Assembly (NCBI GenBank): GCA_025354865.1
Contig: JANXMB010000031.1
Span: 1 to 41,570, forward strand
DNA length: 41,570 nucleotides
Direction of reading: 5' to 3'
Source of the DNA: Acetobacteraceae bacterium
GTDB taxonomy: Bacteria; Pseudomonadota; Alphaproteobacteria; Acetobacterales; Acetobacteraceae
The position numbers and the translations under genes are program-made. Below are positions 35,161 to 41,570 of the stretch, in pieces. Every line of letters starts with the position of its first letter. The stretch's first letter is position 1. The notes below the pieces were generated by a model, which was not told where the DNA came from, did not search any database, and saw only the letters and a list, made by a program, of their open reading frames with translations.

Positions 35161-35564
35161 TTCTCTGCCTTTTTACGCGCAGCGCGCCGCAGTCTGGGTT
35201 TGGGCTGCGGCGTTGTTGTGTCCAGCACGGCGTGCAGCGCGGCCACGGTTTCCGGCGGTAGGCGATGCACCGCCTGGGCCAGCCTGTTCGCCAAGGCGGT
35301 TTGTTCCGGCGTCAGGCCTGCAGTGTTGATGGTCACGCGGGGATTGGACAGTTTCGCCAGGGCCGAGAGGTCGTCGGCGTCGTCCCAGATCAGCCCGAAA
35401 TACTCGTTCACCTGATGCACCAAACCCGCGCTGGGGGCGCCGCGCTTGCCGTGCTCCAGCGCGGATAAATAGGGCGCGGAGACCTGCAACGCCTCCGCCA
35501 GTTGCTTCAGCGTTACGCCGCGTTCGGCCCGCAGGCCGCGTAAGCGGGCGCCGAAGGGAGTCAA
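35157..35564 (-). CDS. XRE-family transcriptional regulator
   Basis: This 135-residue protein has an N-terminal helix-turn-helix: TPFGARLRGLRAERGVTL, then LKQLAEALQVSAPYLSALEHGKR. A C-terminal helical part (LTPEQTALANRLAQAVHRL) and a basic tail (RRAARKK) follow. The TTG at 35564 is chosen because the conserved TPFG start of this subfamily follows directly. Upstream codons are open but encode a Cys-rich stretch that is part of the Smr gene in another frame. It is the last gene of the CnoX-LON-Trm112-DUF971-Smr run. Confidence 0.78.
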   Translation of the reverse strand: MTPFGARLRGLRAERGVTLKQLAEALQVSAPYLSALEHGKRGAPSAGLVHQVNEYFGLIWDDADDLSALAKLSNPRVTINTAGLTPEQTALANRLAQAVHRLPPETVAALHAVLDTTTPQPKPRLRRAARKKAEN

Positions 35565-35589
35565 TGCGCGGCTGCCGCGTGACGGCGTG

Positions 35590-36117
35590 TCACCGAATGC
35601 GCCGCAACAGCAGCCGCACGGAGCCGGGATTGGCGGCATGCGGATGGCTGGCGGCGAGGATCAACGGGCGGATTTCCGGCAGATTCAACCAGATCGGAAA
35701 TTCCCGTTTGATCGCGCCGCCCTGTTCGCCGCTGCCCCGGCCGGTGATCACCTCTACGCAGCGCACATGGTCCGCGTGGGCGGTCCGGACGAATGCCATA
35801 AGCGCGTGGAACGCTCGCTGCGTCGTCTGCCCGTGCAGGTCCAGCCGCCGCACCGTCGGCAGTTTCCCGGCGGTAAACCGCTTCCATGTACCGGTATCGA
35901 TGCCGCCGGGATGCCCGCCGACCGCAACCGGCGGAGGGCTGCGGACGCCTCGGCTGGGACGAACGGGCTCGTCCAAGCGCGCGACGATCGGTTCGCTGGC
36001 GGGCGCGTCGACCGGCGGTGCCACTGGCGCGGTGCCGCGCAGAGGCGCAATCCGGCGCGCATAATTGGCCCATTCCGTCCGATCGGTGTCCGACAGGGTG
36101 CGGCGGCGGGGCGGCAT
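35590..36117 (-). CDS. Smr/MutS2-type domain protein
   Basis: This 175-residue protein has a C-terminal Smr domain, a small endonuclease or nucleic-acid-binding fold. The RRLDLHGQT motif lies near residue 90 and VITGRGSG near 125. The N-terminal half is a low-complexity Pro/Arg linker (APVAPPVDAPASEP) after a short basic segment (PPRRRTL). This stand-alone layout resembles SmrA/B proteins, which cut mRNA at collided ribosomes, but that role is not shown here. The ATG at 36117 overlaps the DUF971 stop by one base (TGATG). Confidence 0.85.
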   Translation of the reverse strand: MPPRRRTLSDTDRTEWANYARRIAPLRGTAPVAPPVDAPASEPIVARLDEPVRPSRGVRSPPPVAVGGHPGGIDTGTWKRFTAGKLPTVRRLDLHGQTTQRAFHALMAFVRTAHADHVRCVEVITGRGSGEQGGAIKREFPIWLNLPEIRPLILAASHPHAANPGSVRLLLRRIR

Positions 36118-36470
36118 CACGGATCCCGGCTGAGGCCCTGCGCCGCCAGCGCGGCCAGATAAGCGGGCCATCGCCGCACGTGGGTCGCGCCGAGTTCGGC
36201 CAGATAGTCCCAGGTGAACAGGCCGGAGTCGTGCAGGTCGTCGAAGACGATGCGCACGGCGTAGTTGCCGACAGGCTCGATCTCCATAATCCCGACATGG
36301 CGGCGGCCGGCGATGGTTTTGCGCTGGTCGGGACCGTGGCCCTTAACCTCGGCGCTGGGGCTTTCCACCCGCAGATATTCGGCCGGCAATGCGATCACGG
36401 TGCCGTCGTCGAATGCGACATGCAGTACTTTGTCCGCCCTTTGGTAGCGGATGTCAGTGGCGATGGGCAT
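36117..36470 (-). CDS. DUF971 protein (gamma-butyrobetaine hydroxylase-like N-terminal domain)
   Basis: This 117-residue single-domain protein matches DUF971. The conserved pieces are VAFDDGTVIALPAEYLRVESPSAE, then GIMEIEPVGNYAVRIVFDD, and a C-terminal LFTWDYLAELG. The domain is found at the N-terminus of BBOX hydroxylases and fused to or next to iron-sulfur carrier proteins, so a link with Fe-S handling has been proposed. Its ATG overlaps the Trm112 stop by one base (TGATG). Confidence 0.88.
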   Translation of the reverse strand: MPIATDIRYQRADKVLHVAFDDGTVIALPAEYLRVESPSAEVKGHGPDQRKTIAGRRHVGIMEIEPVGNYAVRIVFDDLHDSGLFTWDYLAELGATHVRRWPAYLAALAAQGLSRDP

Positions 36471-36676
36471 CAGTCGTGCAACGGACGGGCTTCTTCGGGC
36501 AGCATGATCGGTATGCCGTCGCGAATCGGGTAGGCGAGGCCGGCCTGCCGGCTGATCAGTTCCCCGGCCGCGCGATCGTATTCCAGCGGGGTTTTCGTCA
36601 AAGGGCAGACCAGGATTTCCAGCAGGCGCGGATCGACCGGTGCCGGATGGGGGGTATCTGCGGTGGGTTCGGTCAT
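36470..36676 (-). CDS. Trm112-family small protein
   Basis: This 68-residue protein is of the Trm112/YcaR family. The core [16 protein letters not shown] contains one Cys (about residue 24), and [17 protein letters not shown] is the conserved C-terminal strand. Eukaryotic and archaeal Trm112 activates methyltransferases; bacterial homologues are less clear, and this one lacks a four-Cys zinc site. The start lies just inside the last copy of a 24-bp tandem repeat, which separates it from the LON gene. Confidence 0.88.
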   Translation of the reverse strand: MTEPTADTPHPAPVDPRLLEILVCPLTKTPLEYDRAAGELISRQAGLAYPIRDGIPIMLPEEARPLHD

Positions 36677-36678
36677 GA

Positions 36679-36746
36679 TGTCAGCTCGCCTGCCGGTGAT
36701 CGTGTCAACTCGCCTGTCGGCGATCGTGTCAGCTTGCCTGCCGGCC
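36679..36746. repeat. 24-bp tandem repeat, 2.8 copies
   Basis: Copies lie at 36679-36702, 36703-36726 and 36727-36746 (partial), with one to three mismatches between copies. On the minus strand each copy reads as an RQAS codon block followed by a stop. The third is the real C-terminus of the LON-domain gene, and the other two fill the gap before Trm112. Confidence 0.8.
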
Positions 36747-37394
36747 GGGGGGAAGATCGGCGCCGGCGGCCCCCATTTGCAGCAGCGCCAGCAGCGTCGC
36801 GGCGCGATCGGCCTCGGTCGGGGCTTCCAGCAATGCCTGCTTTTCGGCCGCTTCGAACGGGCAGATCATGGCGAGGGTCACCACCAGCGTGTCGTCGGGA
36901 ATGCGCCGGACAGCATCCCAGTTGGCATCGAATTTCTGCCCGACAAAATAGGCTTTGAGGGCGATGAGCAATGCCTCCCGCTCGACCGAACTGGGGTCCG
37001 GGTTGGCGTCGAGGTCGATCGGGAAGGCTGAGAAATCGGCCCGCACCCGGCGATAGCCGCGCCGTCCCGGCAGTTCTTCGGCGATTGCGAACCGAGCGAG
37101 GCCGGTCAAGGCAATCGTGAACCGGCCGTCGTCGGTTTCGCTGAACGAGGTCAGCCGCCCCAGGCAGCCGACCCGATACAAGCCCGGTCCATGCTCGTTC
37201 GGCAGCGTGTTGGGGTCGGGCTGCACCATGGCGACCATGCGGCGGTTGGCCAGCGCATCTTCGATCATCGCGAGGTAGCGGGGTTCGAAAATATTCAACG
37301 GCAGCTTGCCGCGCGGCAGCAGCAGCGCGCCGGAAAGCGGAAAGACCGCGAATTCGGCGGGCAAATGGTCCCGAGGCGTGTGGAAGGCCGGCAT
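36729..37394 (-). CDS. LON peptidase substrate-binding domain protein
   Basis: This 221-residue protein consists of the LON N-terminal (substrate-binding) domain without ATPase or protease parts. Conserved blocks are [26 protein letters not shown] near residue 20, [14 protein letters not shown] and the [12 protein letters not shown] strand, with a helical C-terminal half ([11 protein letters not shown]). Its function is unknown; such proteins may bind unfolded substrates. The neighbouring CnoX-like chaperone fits a protein-quality role. It begins immediately after the CnoX stop with no gap. Confidence 0.9.
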   Translation of the reverse strand: MPAFHTPRDHLPAEFAVFPLSGALLLPRGKLPLNIFEPRYLAMIEDALANRRMVAMVQPDPNTLPNEHGPGLYRVGCLGRLTSFSETDDGRFTIALTGLARFAIAEELPGRRGYRRVRADFSAFPIDLDANPDPSSVEREALLIALKAYFVGQKFDANWDAVRRIPDDTLVVTLAMICPFEAAEKQALLEAPTEADRAATLLALLQMGAAGADLPPGRQAS

Positions 37395-38318
37395 TCAGCT
37401 GAACAGGACGGCGGACAGGCGCCGCCGCGCGGTCTGGGTGATGGGATCGTCGGAACCCCAGGATTCGAAGAATTTCAGCAATTGTGCGCGGGCCGCGCCC
37501 TCGTTCCAGGTGCGCGCGCGGCGGACGATTTCCAGCAAGGCATCGGCGGCCTGTTCGCGTTGGTCCATGGCGTTCAGCGCGGTCGCCAGCTCGTAGCGGG
37601 CTTCGTGATCGGCCGCATCGGCGGCGAGCCGAGCCTCGTACGTCGCAAGCTTGGCGGTTGCCTCCCGGCCTTCGCGTGCAAGCGTGAGGGCACTGCGCGC
37701 ACCGGAGATTTCGGCGTGTTCGGCCAATTTTTCCGGCACTTGCGCCAATGCCTCCAGCGCCTGATCCTCCTGCCCGAGCGCCATCAGTGCTCGGATCAGG
37801 CCGCCCCAGGCGTCGCCGTTTTCGGGTTCTTCGGCCAACAGGGCGCTGAACAATTCCCCGGCGGTCTGGGCGTCGCCCTGTTCGAGGGCGGCTTTCGCCT
37901 CCGCCAGCAGATCGGCTGTCGGCATGGTGCCGCCGGCTGCTTTCAGGAGGGTCTCGACGAAGCGCTTCACCTCCGATTCGGGGAGGGCGCCTTGGAACAT
38001 GTCGGCAATCTGGCCCTGCCAGAAGGCGACGACGGTGGGCACGGACTGCATGGGCAGGCCCATCTGGGCCAGTTGCTGCACCAGGCCACGGTTGGCGTCG
38101 ATGTCGATTTTAACCAGCTTGATGCGCCCGGCGGCGGCTTTCGTGACCTTTTCGAGGGTCGGGGTGAGCTGCTTGCAGGGGCCGCACCACGTCGCCCAGA
38201 AATCGACCAGGACGGGGATGGTGCGGGAGGCTTCGATCACCTCCTGCATAAAATTTTTCTGGTCGCCATCGACGATCGATGCGGCAGCGGTGGGGTCTTG
38301 GCCGATAATGGTATCCAT
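37395..38318 (-). CDS. cnoX: Thioredoxin-TPR co-chaperone (CnoX/YbbN)
   Basis: This 307-residue protein has an N-terminal thioredoxin domain with an intact WCGPC motif (Cys45 and Cys48) and the cis-Pro loop QSVPTVV. A C-terminal TPR-like helical region follows (ALEQGDAQTAGELFSALL, ALGQEDQALEAL, and YELATALNAMDQREQAADALL). CnoX holds oxidised proteins for GroEL and DnaK under hypochlorite stress. The E. coli form lacks the first Cys; the CxxC here is like the Caulobacter form, which keeps redox activity. The start at 38318 has GGGAAG upstream. It probably heads the six-gene run. Confidence 0.92.
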   Translation of the reverse strand: MDTIIGQDPTAAASIVDGDQKNFMQEVIEASRTIPVLVDFWATWCGPCKQLTPTLEKVTKAAAGRIKLVKIDIDANRGLVQQLAQMGLPMQSVPTVVAFWQGQIADMFQGALPESEVKRFVETLLKAAGGTMPTADLLAEAKAALEQGDAQTAGELFSALLAEEPENGDAWGGLIRALMALGQEDQALEALAQVPEKLAEHAEISGARSALTLAREGREATAKLATYEARLAADAADHEARYELATALNAMDQREQAADALLEIVRRARTWNEGAARAQLLKFFESWGSDDPITQTARRRLSAVLFS

Positions 38319-38458
38319 GGTGTCGCGCTTCCCGGGTGTCGGACGTCAATGCCCGTATAAATGTGCCGCTTTGCGGTTGAAGCAAGCGGTTTCGTGCGTT
38401 GGCCGGACCATGACGCGCCACCGCCCCGGCGTCCAGGGTGTTGCGTGCATTCATGGGG

Positions 38459-38486
38459 TTGCAATCTGATTCGAAGCCCCCTATCT
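38459..38486 (+). promoter_or_regulatory. Promoter for tRNA-Gly
   Basis: TTGCAA (38459-38464) and CTATCT (38481-38486) form a -35/-10 pair with a 16-bp spacer, ending about 20 bp before the tRNA. The match is moderate. The rest of the 188-bp gap between cnoX and the tRNA shows no gene. Confidence 0.5.
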
Positions 38487-38506
38487 ACCCGCTCGTTGAC
38501 GGAGCG

Positions 38507-38581
38507 GCGGGCGTAGCTCAGGGGTAGAGCACAACCTTGCCAAGGTTGGGGTCGAGGGTTCGAATCCCTTCGCCCGCTCCA
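38507..38581 (+). tRNA. tRNA-Gly (anticodon GCC), CCA encoded
   Basis: A full cloverleaf is readable. The acceptor stem GCGGGCG (38507-38513) pairs with CGCCCGC (38571-38577), the D-arm is GCTC...GAGC, and the anticodon stem CAACC/GGTTG holds loop TTGCCAA with anticodon GCC at 38539-38541. The T-arm is GAGGG-TTCGAAT-CCCTT, the discriminator is T at 38578, and CCA at 38579-38581 is encoded. It reads GGC and GGU codons. The sequence beyond its 3' end changes character, and tRNA 3' ends are common integration sites. Confidence 0.97.
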
Positions 38582-38614
38582 GATTTTCTCAAGAAAGTCA
38601 AGAAGTTGAAAGCA

Positions 38615-38633
38615 GTCCTTCGGGGCCGTTTTT
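38615..38633 (+). terminator. UUCG-loop terminator of tRNA-Gly
   Basis: GTCC (38615-38618) pairs with GGGC (38623-38626) around a TTCG tetraloop, followed by CG and five T (38629-38633). This is a compact intrinsic terminator 34 bp past the tRNA. Confidence 0.65.
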
Positions 38634-38671
38634 GCTCAGATTACCTGGATTGCAGTGCAATCTGAGCAAAA
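38630..38671. repeat. 13-bp perfect inverted repeat with a second dyad nested inside
   Basis: TTTTGCTCAGATT (38630-38642) is the exact complement of 38659-38671, with a 16-bp centre. An overlapping dyad, GATTGCA-G-TGCAATC (38648-38662), uses part of the right arm. The element begins inside the T-run of the tRNA terminator. It could be a recombinase or excisionase site of the adjacent island, or a second terminator. Confidence 0.6.
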
Positions 38672-38970
38672 TCAACGCAATCGGCAGAAAGTCGCCGGAT
38701 ACCCTGTCGTGGGTTTGGCGGTACCAGAGTGCTGCTCTCCCCACATGTGCGACCACCCCAGGCGAGGTTGCCGGGAGAACCTACTCGTCGGCTTGCCGAC
38801 GGTCGCACGCGTAAGCAGGACCGCCGTGTCATTCGTCGGGCGATGGAATGGTCTCTCAGCGCTCTCGGTCATTCGCCCTTCGGCGATCCGTCCCCGAGAC
38901 CGCCCTTGAACCCTTGAACCCTTGGCCATTTTGGCCACAAATAGCGCGAGCGCATTTTTTTGGGCGGGAC
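38672..38970. other. Non-coding stretch after the tRNA with small repeats
   Basis: No convincing gene is seen here; the short frames present have no recognisable domain. It holds a 7-bp inverted repeat with a TT centre (CGTCGGC at 38786-38792 and GCCGACG at 38795-38801). It also holds two and most of a third copy of the 8-bp unit CCCTTGAA (38903-38925), and a TGGCCA-TTT-TGGCCA element (38923-38937) about 33 bp before the phd start. The last is a possible operator for the Phd antitoxin. Confidence 0.5.
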
Positions 38971-39165
38971 ATGCAGACGCTATCGGCCAGGGACGCGAAG
39001 TACAACTTCGGTCGGCTTATCGACACGGCCAGGGCTGAACCCGTGACCGTCGAGAAGCATGGTCGGCCGGTCGTGATCGTATTGGCCGTCGAGGAGTACC
39101 AACGTTTGAAGATGATCGAATCGGAACATCGGGCGGCGGCGGTTGCTCCCGTTCCGCCGACGTAG
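38971..39165 (+). CDS. Phd/YefM-type antitoxin, no toxin partner
   Basis: This 64-residue protein matches Phd/YefM antitoxins: TLSARDAKYNFGRLIDTA (the DNA-binding ribbon-helix part), then EPVTVEKHGRPVVIVLAVEEYQRL. The C-terminal tail, where toxin binding normally lies, is short and Ala/Pro-rich. No RelE-, Doc- or VapC-like frame follows in the 203 bp before the helicase gene, so it is an orphan, perhaps a regulator of the island. The ATG at 38971 has GGCGGGA upstream and is preferred to an upstream start. Confidence 0.8.
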   Translation: MQTLSARDAKYNFGRLIDTARAEPVTVEKHGRPVVIVLAVEEYQRLKMIESEHRAAAVAPVPPT

Positions 39166-39368
39166 GCAGGTGGAATGGTCAACGCGGCGGAGAGAAATCA
39201 ATTGGGCGCCATGCCAAGCGGTCTTGGCAACGCTACCGCTAACCCGCTGCTGCACCATGCGTGGCCCAGCTCGGTGGCCCGCCGTCACAACGGGGGGTCA
39301 GATTTCTTACCCGGTCCACCGATCGAGAATGTCGGGCAACACGCTGCGGTTGACGGAGCTTCGGCCTG

Positions 39369-41570
39369 ATGGACGTATTCGCATTAGACGATCACCTGCT
39401 GGCTCAGTACACCGGCTTCGCGCGATCCTTCACCCGCATCCGGTCGGCCGAACTCCAGCAAGAGGTCAACCGGCTTTATGCCGGCCGCCGCTTCTGGCCT
39501 GAGCCGCTGCTGCAACTGAACCCGCACTACGAGGGTGGCGGCTCGATCCGGTCGCTCGTCGGGGAGCGTGGGTTGGTCGAAGATTGCGCGCGAATCTTCA
39601 TAGATCGGCGGGCGGCGTCGGATGCGGCCGACAAGAGCCTCAAGCTCCACCGCCATCAGGCGCAGGCCTTGGGCCTCGCGCTAGACGCTAAAAGCTTCGT
39701 GGTGACGACCGGCACTGGGTCTGGCAAGTCGCTGTGCTTTTTCATCCCGATCATAGACGCGGTTATCAAAGCAAAAAGAAAGGGAGAAAGCGCCCGCACA
39801 CGCGCCGTCGTCGTGTACCCGATGAACGCGCTCGCCAACAGTCAGTTAGAAGAGCTCAAAAAATTCCTAGGCGGTCCGGGACACCCTGTCTCGGTCACAT
39901 TCGCGCGTTACACTGGACAAGAGAAGCCAGAGGAGCGTGAACGAATCAAGAATAACCCGCCAGATATTCTGCTGACGAATTTCATGATGCTTGAATTGCT
40001 GATGACCCGGCAATCCGAACTGGACAAGGCAGTGATCGAAAACTGCCGGGGACTGAAATTCATTGTCTTGGATGAACTACACACCTACCGGGGACGGCAG
40101 GGTGCCGATGTCGCCATGCTCATGCGCCGTCTGCGCGCGCGTGTTGGCGATCCGAATCATCCCCCGATTTGCATCGGCACCTCGGCCACGATGGCGAGCG
40201 AAGGCATTGAAGACGACCGCAATCAAATCGTTGCGGGAGTGGCGTCACGCCTTTTCGGAACCGTGATCGCGCGCGATGCGATCGTCACCGAGACTCTGAA
40301 GCGGGCAACGAATTCTGAAAGGTCGGCGGATGAGGGGCTGACCGAACTGGGAACAAGCGTGAGGCGCGCGGCGGACGAAACGCCATATGACGGCAAATCC
40401 AATGAGGAAATCGCGTTGGATGCCCTTGCGATCTGGGTGGAAACTCGGCTCGGGCTGAAGGAGGTAAATCGCAAGCCGCTTCGTGCGAGCCCCAAATCCC
40501 TGAAAGAGGCGGCCGCTCTCCTCCATAACGAGTGCGGGCAGAACCTCAGTGTTTGTGAAGCCGCGTTGAAAAACTGCCTTCTGGCTTTCAGTCTGTCAGA
40601 GGGCGCGCGTGGTGTTGCAGGCGGTAGCGATGAGCCGCTTTTCGCGTTCAAGCTGCATCAATTTATCTCTGGCGCCGGTCGTCTGTACGCAACTCTCGAC
40701 CATGCGGGATCGAGGTCGGTCACCTTTGATGGACAGGTTTTCGATCCAACGCATCCTGACAAACGCCTCTTTGCAACGCATTTTTGCCGGCGCTGCGGCC
40801 AAGAGCATCACCCCGTTAACGCGCTGAATGAAATGGGCACGACGCGTTTTGAAAAGCGCGAGATCGACGACGTGCCCATCAATGACGATGACGATACGGA
40901 CGGAGCCGCTAGCCGCTGGGGCTTTCTTATGCCGGAGCCGGTGGATGGCGAATTCCTCTTTCAGGGCCGGGATGAAGACTATCCCGATCCGTGGCTCGAA
41001 GAAGGGCGTTCGGGCGAGCTCCGTTTGAAGGCAACGTATCGCAAGACGCGGGCCGAACTTGTTGCCGTTTTGCCGGATGGTTCGACTGGCCCAGGTGGTC
41101 GTCGTGCCTGGTTTATGCCGGGACGATTCAAATTTTGTCCGGCCTGCGGCGAGCACCACAGTGACTCCACGCGTGACATCAACCGCCTTGCCGCTCTCAG
41201 TGCCGAAGGGCGCAGCTCCGCTACGACCATCATCATCGCTTCGATCTTGCGCTGGATGAACGACCCTCAGTTCGCCATAGCTCCGGGCACCCGCAAAATC
41301 CTCGCCTTTACGGACAACCGTCAGGACGCTGCTCTCCAGGCTGGTCACTTTAACGATTTTCTTTTCGTAACACTGCTTCGTGGAGCGATTTTAGCGGGCC
41401 TGACCGCAGCCGGCGACGAAGGTTTGCAGGACGCCGAGATCGGCCAGGCGATCCAACGCATGCTGGGCTTTGTTTCGGCCAATATAGGGCGACGCACAGA
41501 ATGGCTGGTTGAGCCCGATCTCAGGGGTGCGAACCTTCTGAATGCGGAGCGCACCTTGCGCGACGCACTG
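39369..41570 (+). CDS. Large SF2 DEAD/DEAH-type helicase, N-terminal 734 codons (runs off the window)
   Basis: The frame is open from ATG 39369 to the edge with no stop. LHRHQAQAL begins near residue 93, Walker A GTGSGKS is at 115-121, VVVYPMNALANSQ forms motif Ia, and motif II is DELH (235-238). SAT is at 272-274. Two CxxC pairs (C473/C476 and C590/C593) may form a zinc knuckle, and FTDNRQDA (647-654) opens the second RecA domain. This layout is known from very large helicases, often with a C-terminal DUF1998, such as DruE of Druantia, DISARM-type helicases and YprA/MrfA relatives. Which one it is cannot be told from the N-terminus. Codons with A/T at the third position are more frequent than upstream. 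Confidence 0.85.
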   Translation, partial: MDVFALDDHLLAQYTGFARSFTRIRSAELQQEVNRLYAGRRFWPEPLLQLNPHYEGGGSIRSLVGERGLVEDCARIFIDRRAASDAADKSLKLHRHQAQALGLALDAKSFVVTTGTGSGKSLCFFIPIIDAVIKAKRKGESARTRAVVVYPMNALANSQLEELKKFLGGPGHPVSVTFARYTGQEKPEERERIKNNPPDILLTNFMMLELLMTRQSELDKAVIENCRGLKFIVLDELHTYRGRQGADVAMLMRRLRARVGDPNHPPICIGTSATMASEGIEDDRNQIVAGVASRLFGTVIARDAIVTETLKRATNSERSADEGLTELGTSVRRAADETPYDGKSNEEIALDALAIWVETRLGLKEVNRKPLRASPKSLKEAAALLHNECGQNLSVCEAALKNCLLAFSLSEGARGVAGGSDEPLFAFKLHQFISGAGRLYATLDHAGSRSVTFDGQVFDPTHPDKRLFATHFCRRCGQEHHPVNALNEMGTTRFEKREIDDVPINDDDDTDGAASRWGFLMPEPVDGEFLFQGRDEDYPDPWLEEGRSGELRLKATYRKTRAELVAVLPDGSTGPGGRRAWFMPGRFKFCPACGEHHSDSTRDINRLAALSAEGRSSATTIIIASILRWMNDPQFAIAPGTRKILAFTDNRQDAALQAGHFNDFLFVTLLRGAILAGLTAAGDEGLQDAEIGQAIQRMLGFVSANIGRRTEWLVEPDLRGANLLNAERTLRDAL

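Noticed and set aside
39175-39369. 64-codon frame between phd and the helicase
   Set aside because: It overlaps the helicase start as TGATG and has a weak GGTGG upstream, but its sequence resembles no toxin or known protein. It is not strong enough to call a gene.
40223-41348. Minus-strand open frames of 142 and 250 codons at the right edge
   Set aside because: Both are antisense to the continuous helicase frame, which has clear motifs on both sides of this stretch.

Overview
The window comes from a GC-rich alphaproteobacterium, most like Rhodospirillales/Acetobacteraceae. The evidence is the high-GC codon use, the many solute-binding-protein transporters, the CnoX-LON-Trm112 gene order, and a CysRS with the HIGN variant. 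This placement is inferred from gene content; no 16S gene or phylogenetic marker set was analysed. Almost the whole window is densely packed chromosomal DNA. The last ~3 kb, downstream of a tRNA-Gly gene, looks acquired.

Left part (1-14.5 kb). A pair of REP-like hairpin repeats precedes a SnoaL-like gene. A minus-strand block follows: an SDR, an amidase and a peptide-type binding protein, with trmJ, a small secreted protein and cysS further upstream. Next come a GMC oxidoreductase and a Liv-type binding protein. On the plus strand are a luciferase-like oxidoreductase and asd, the latter followed by a long perfect stem. A minus-strand alpha-hydroxyacid oxidase plus class II aldolase pair comes next, then a small secreted protein gene broken by one frameshift.

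Centre (14.9-22.8 kb). Eight minus-strand genes with short gaps or start/stop overlaps form what looks like one catabolic operon. In transcription order they are an amidohydrolase, a 4-OT-type tautomerase, a luciferase-like monooxygenase, two acyl-CoA dehydrogenases (probably a heteromer, as only one carries the catalytic Glu motif), an SCP2-type thiolase, an acyl-CoA ligase with a non-canonical start, and a DOPA-dioxygenase-like protein. I do not recognise the substrate. The set would fit ring or ketone oxidation, hydrolysis, CoA activation and beta-oxidation, and it is the best candidate here for an undescribed pathway.

Right part (22.9-38.6 kb). An unknown Ala/Pro-rich protein is divergent from enolase. 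Then come an MFS transporter, a TRAP transporter (dctPQM) divergent from a cyclase-family hydrolase, and a PotFGHI-like ABC importer. The importer's second permease gene lies on the opposite strand behind an SRAP (YedK) gene. A lone HigA-type antitoxin follows, then a minus-strand housekeeping run (CnoX, LON-domain protein, Trm112, DUF971, Smr, XRE) and tRNA-Gly(GCC).

Right edge (38.6-41.57 kb). After the tRNA and its terminator come a repeat-rich non-coding stretch, a lone Phd antitoxin, and the first 734 codons of a very large SF2 helicase of the type found in anti-phage systems. Its base and codon use are visibly less GC-rich. This is probably the edge of a genomic or defence island that continues outside the window.
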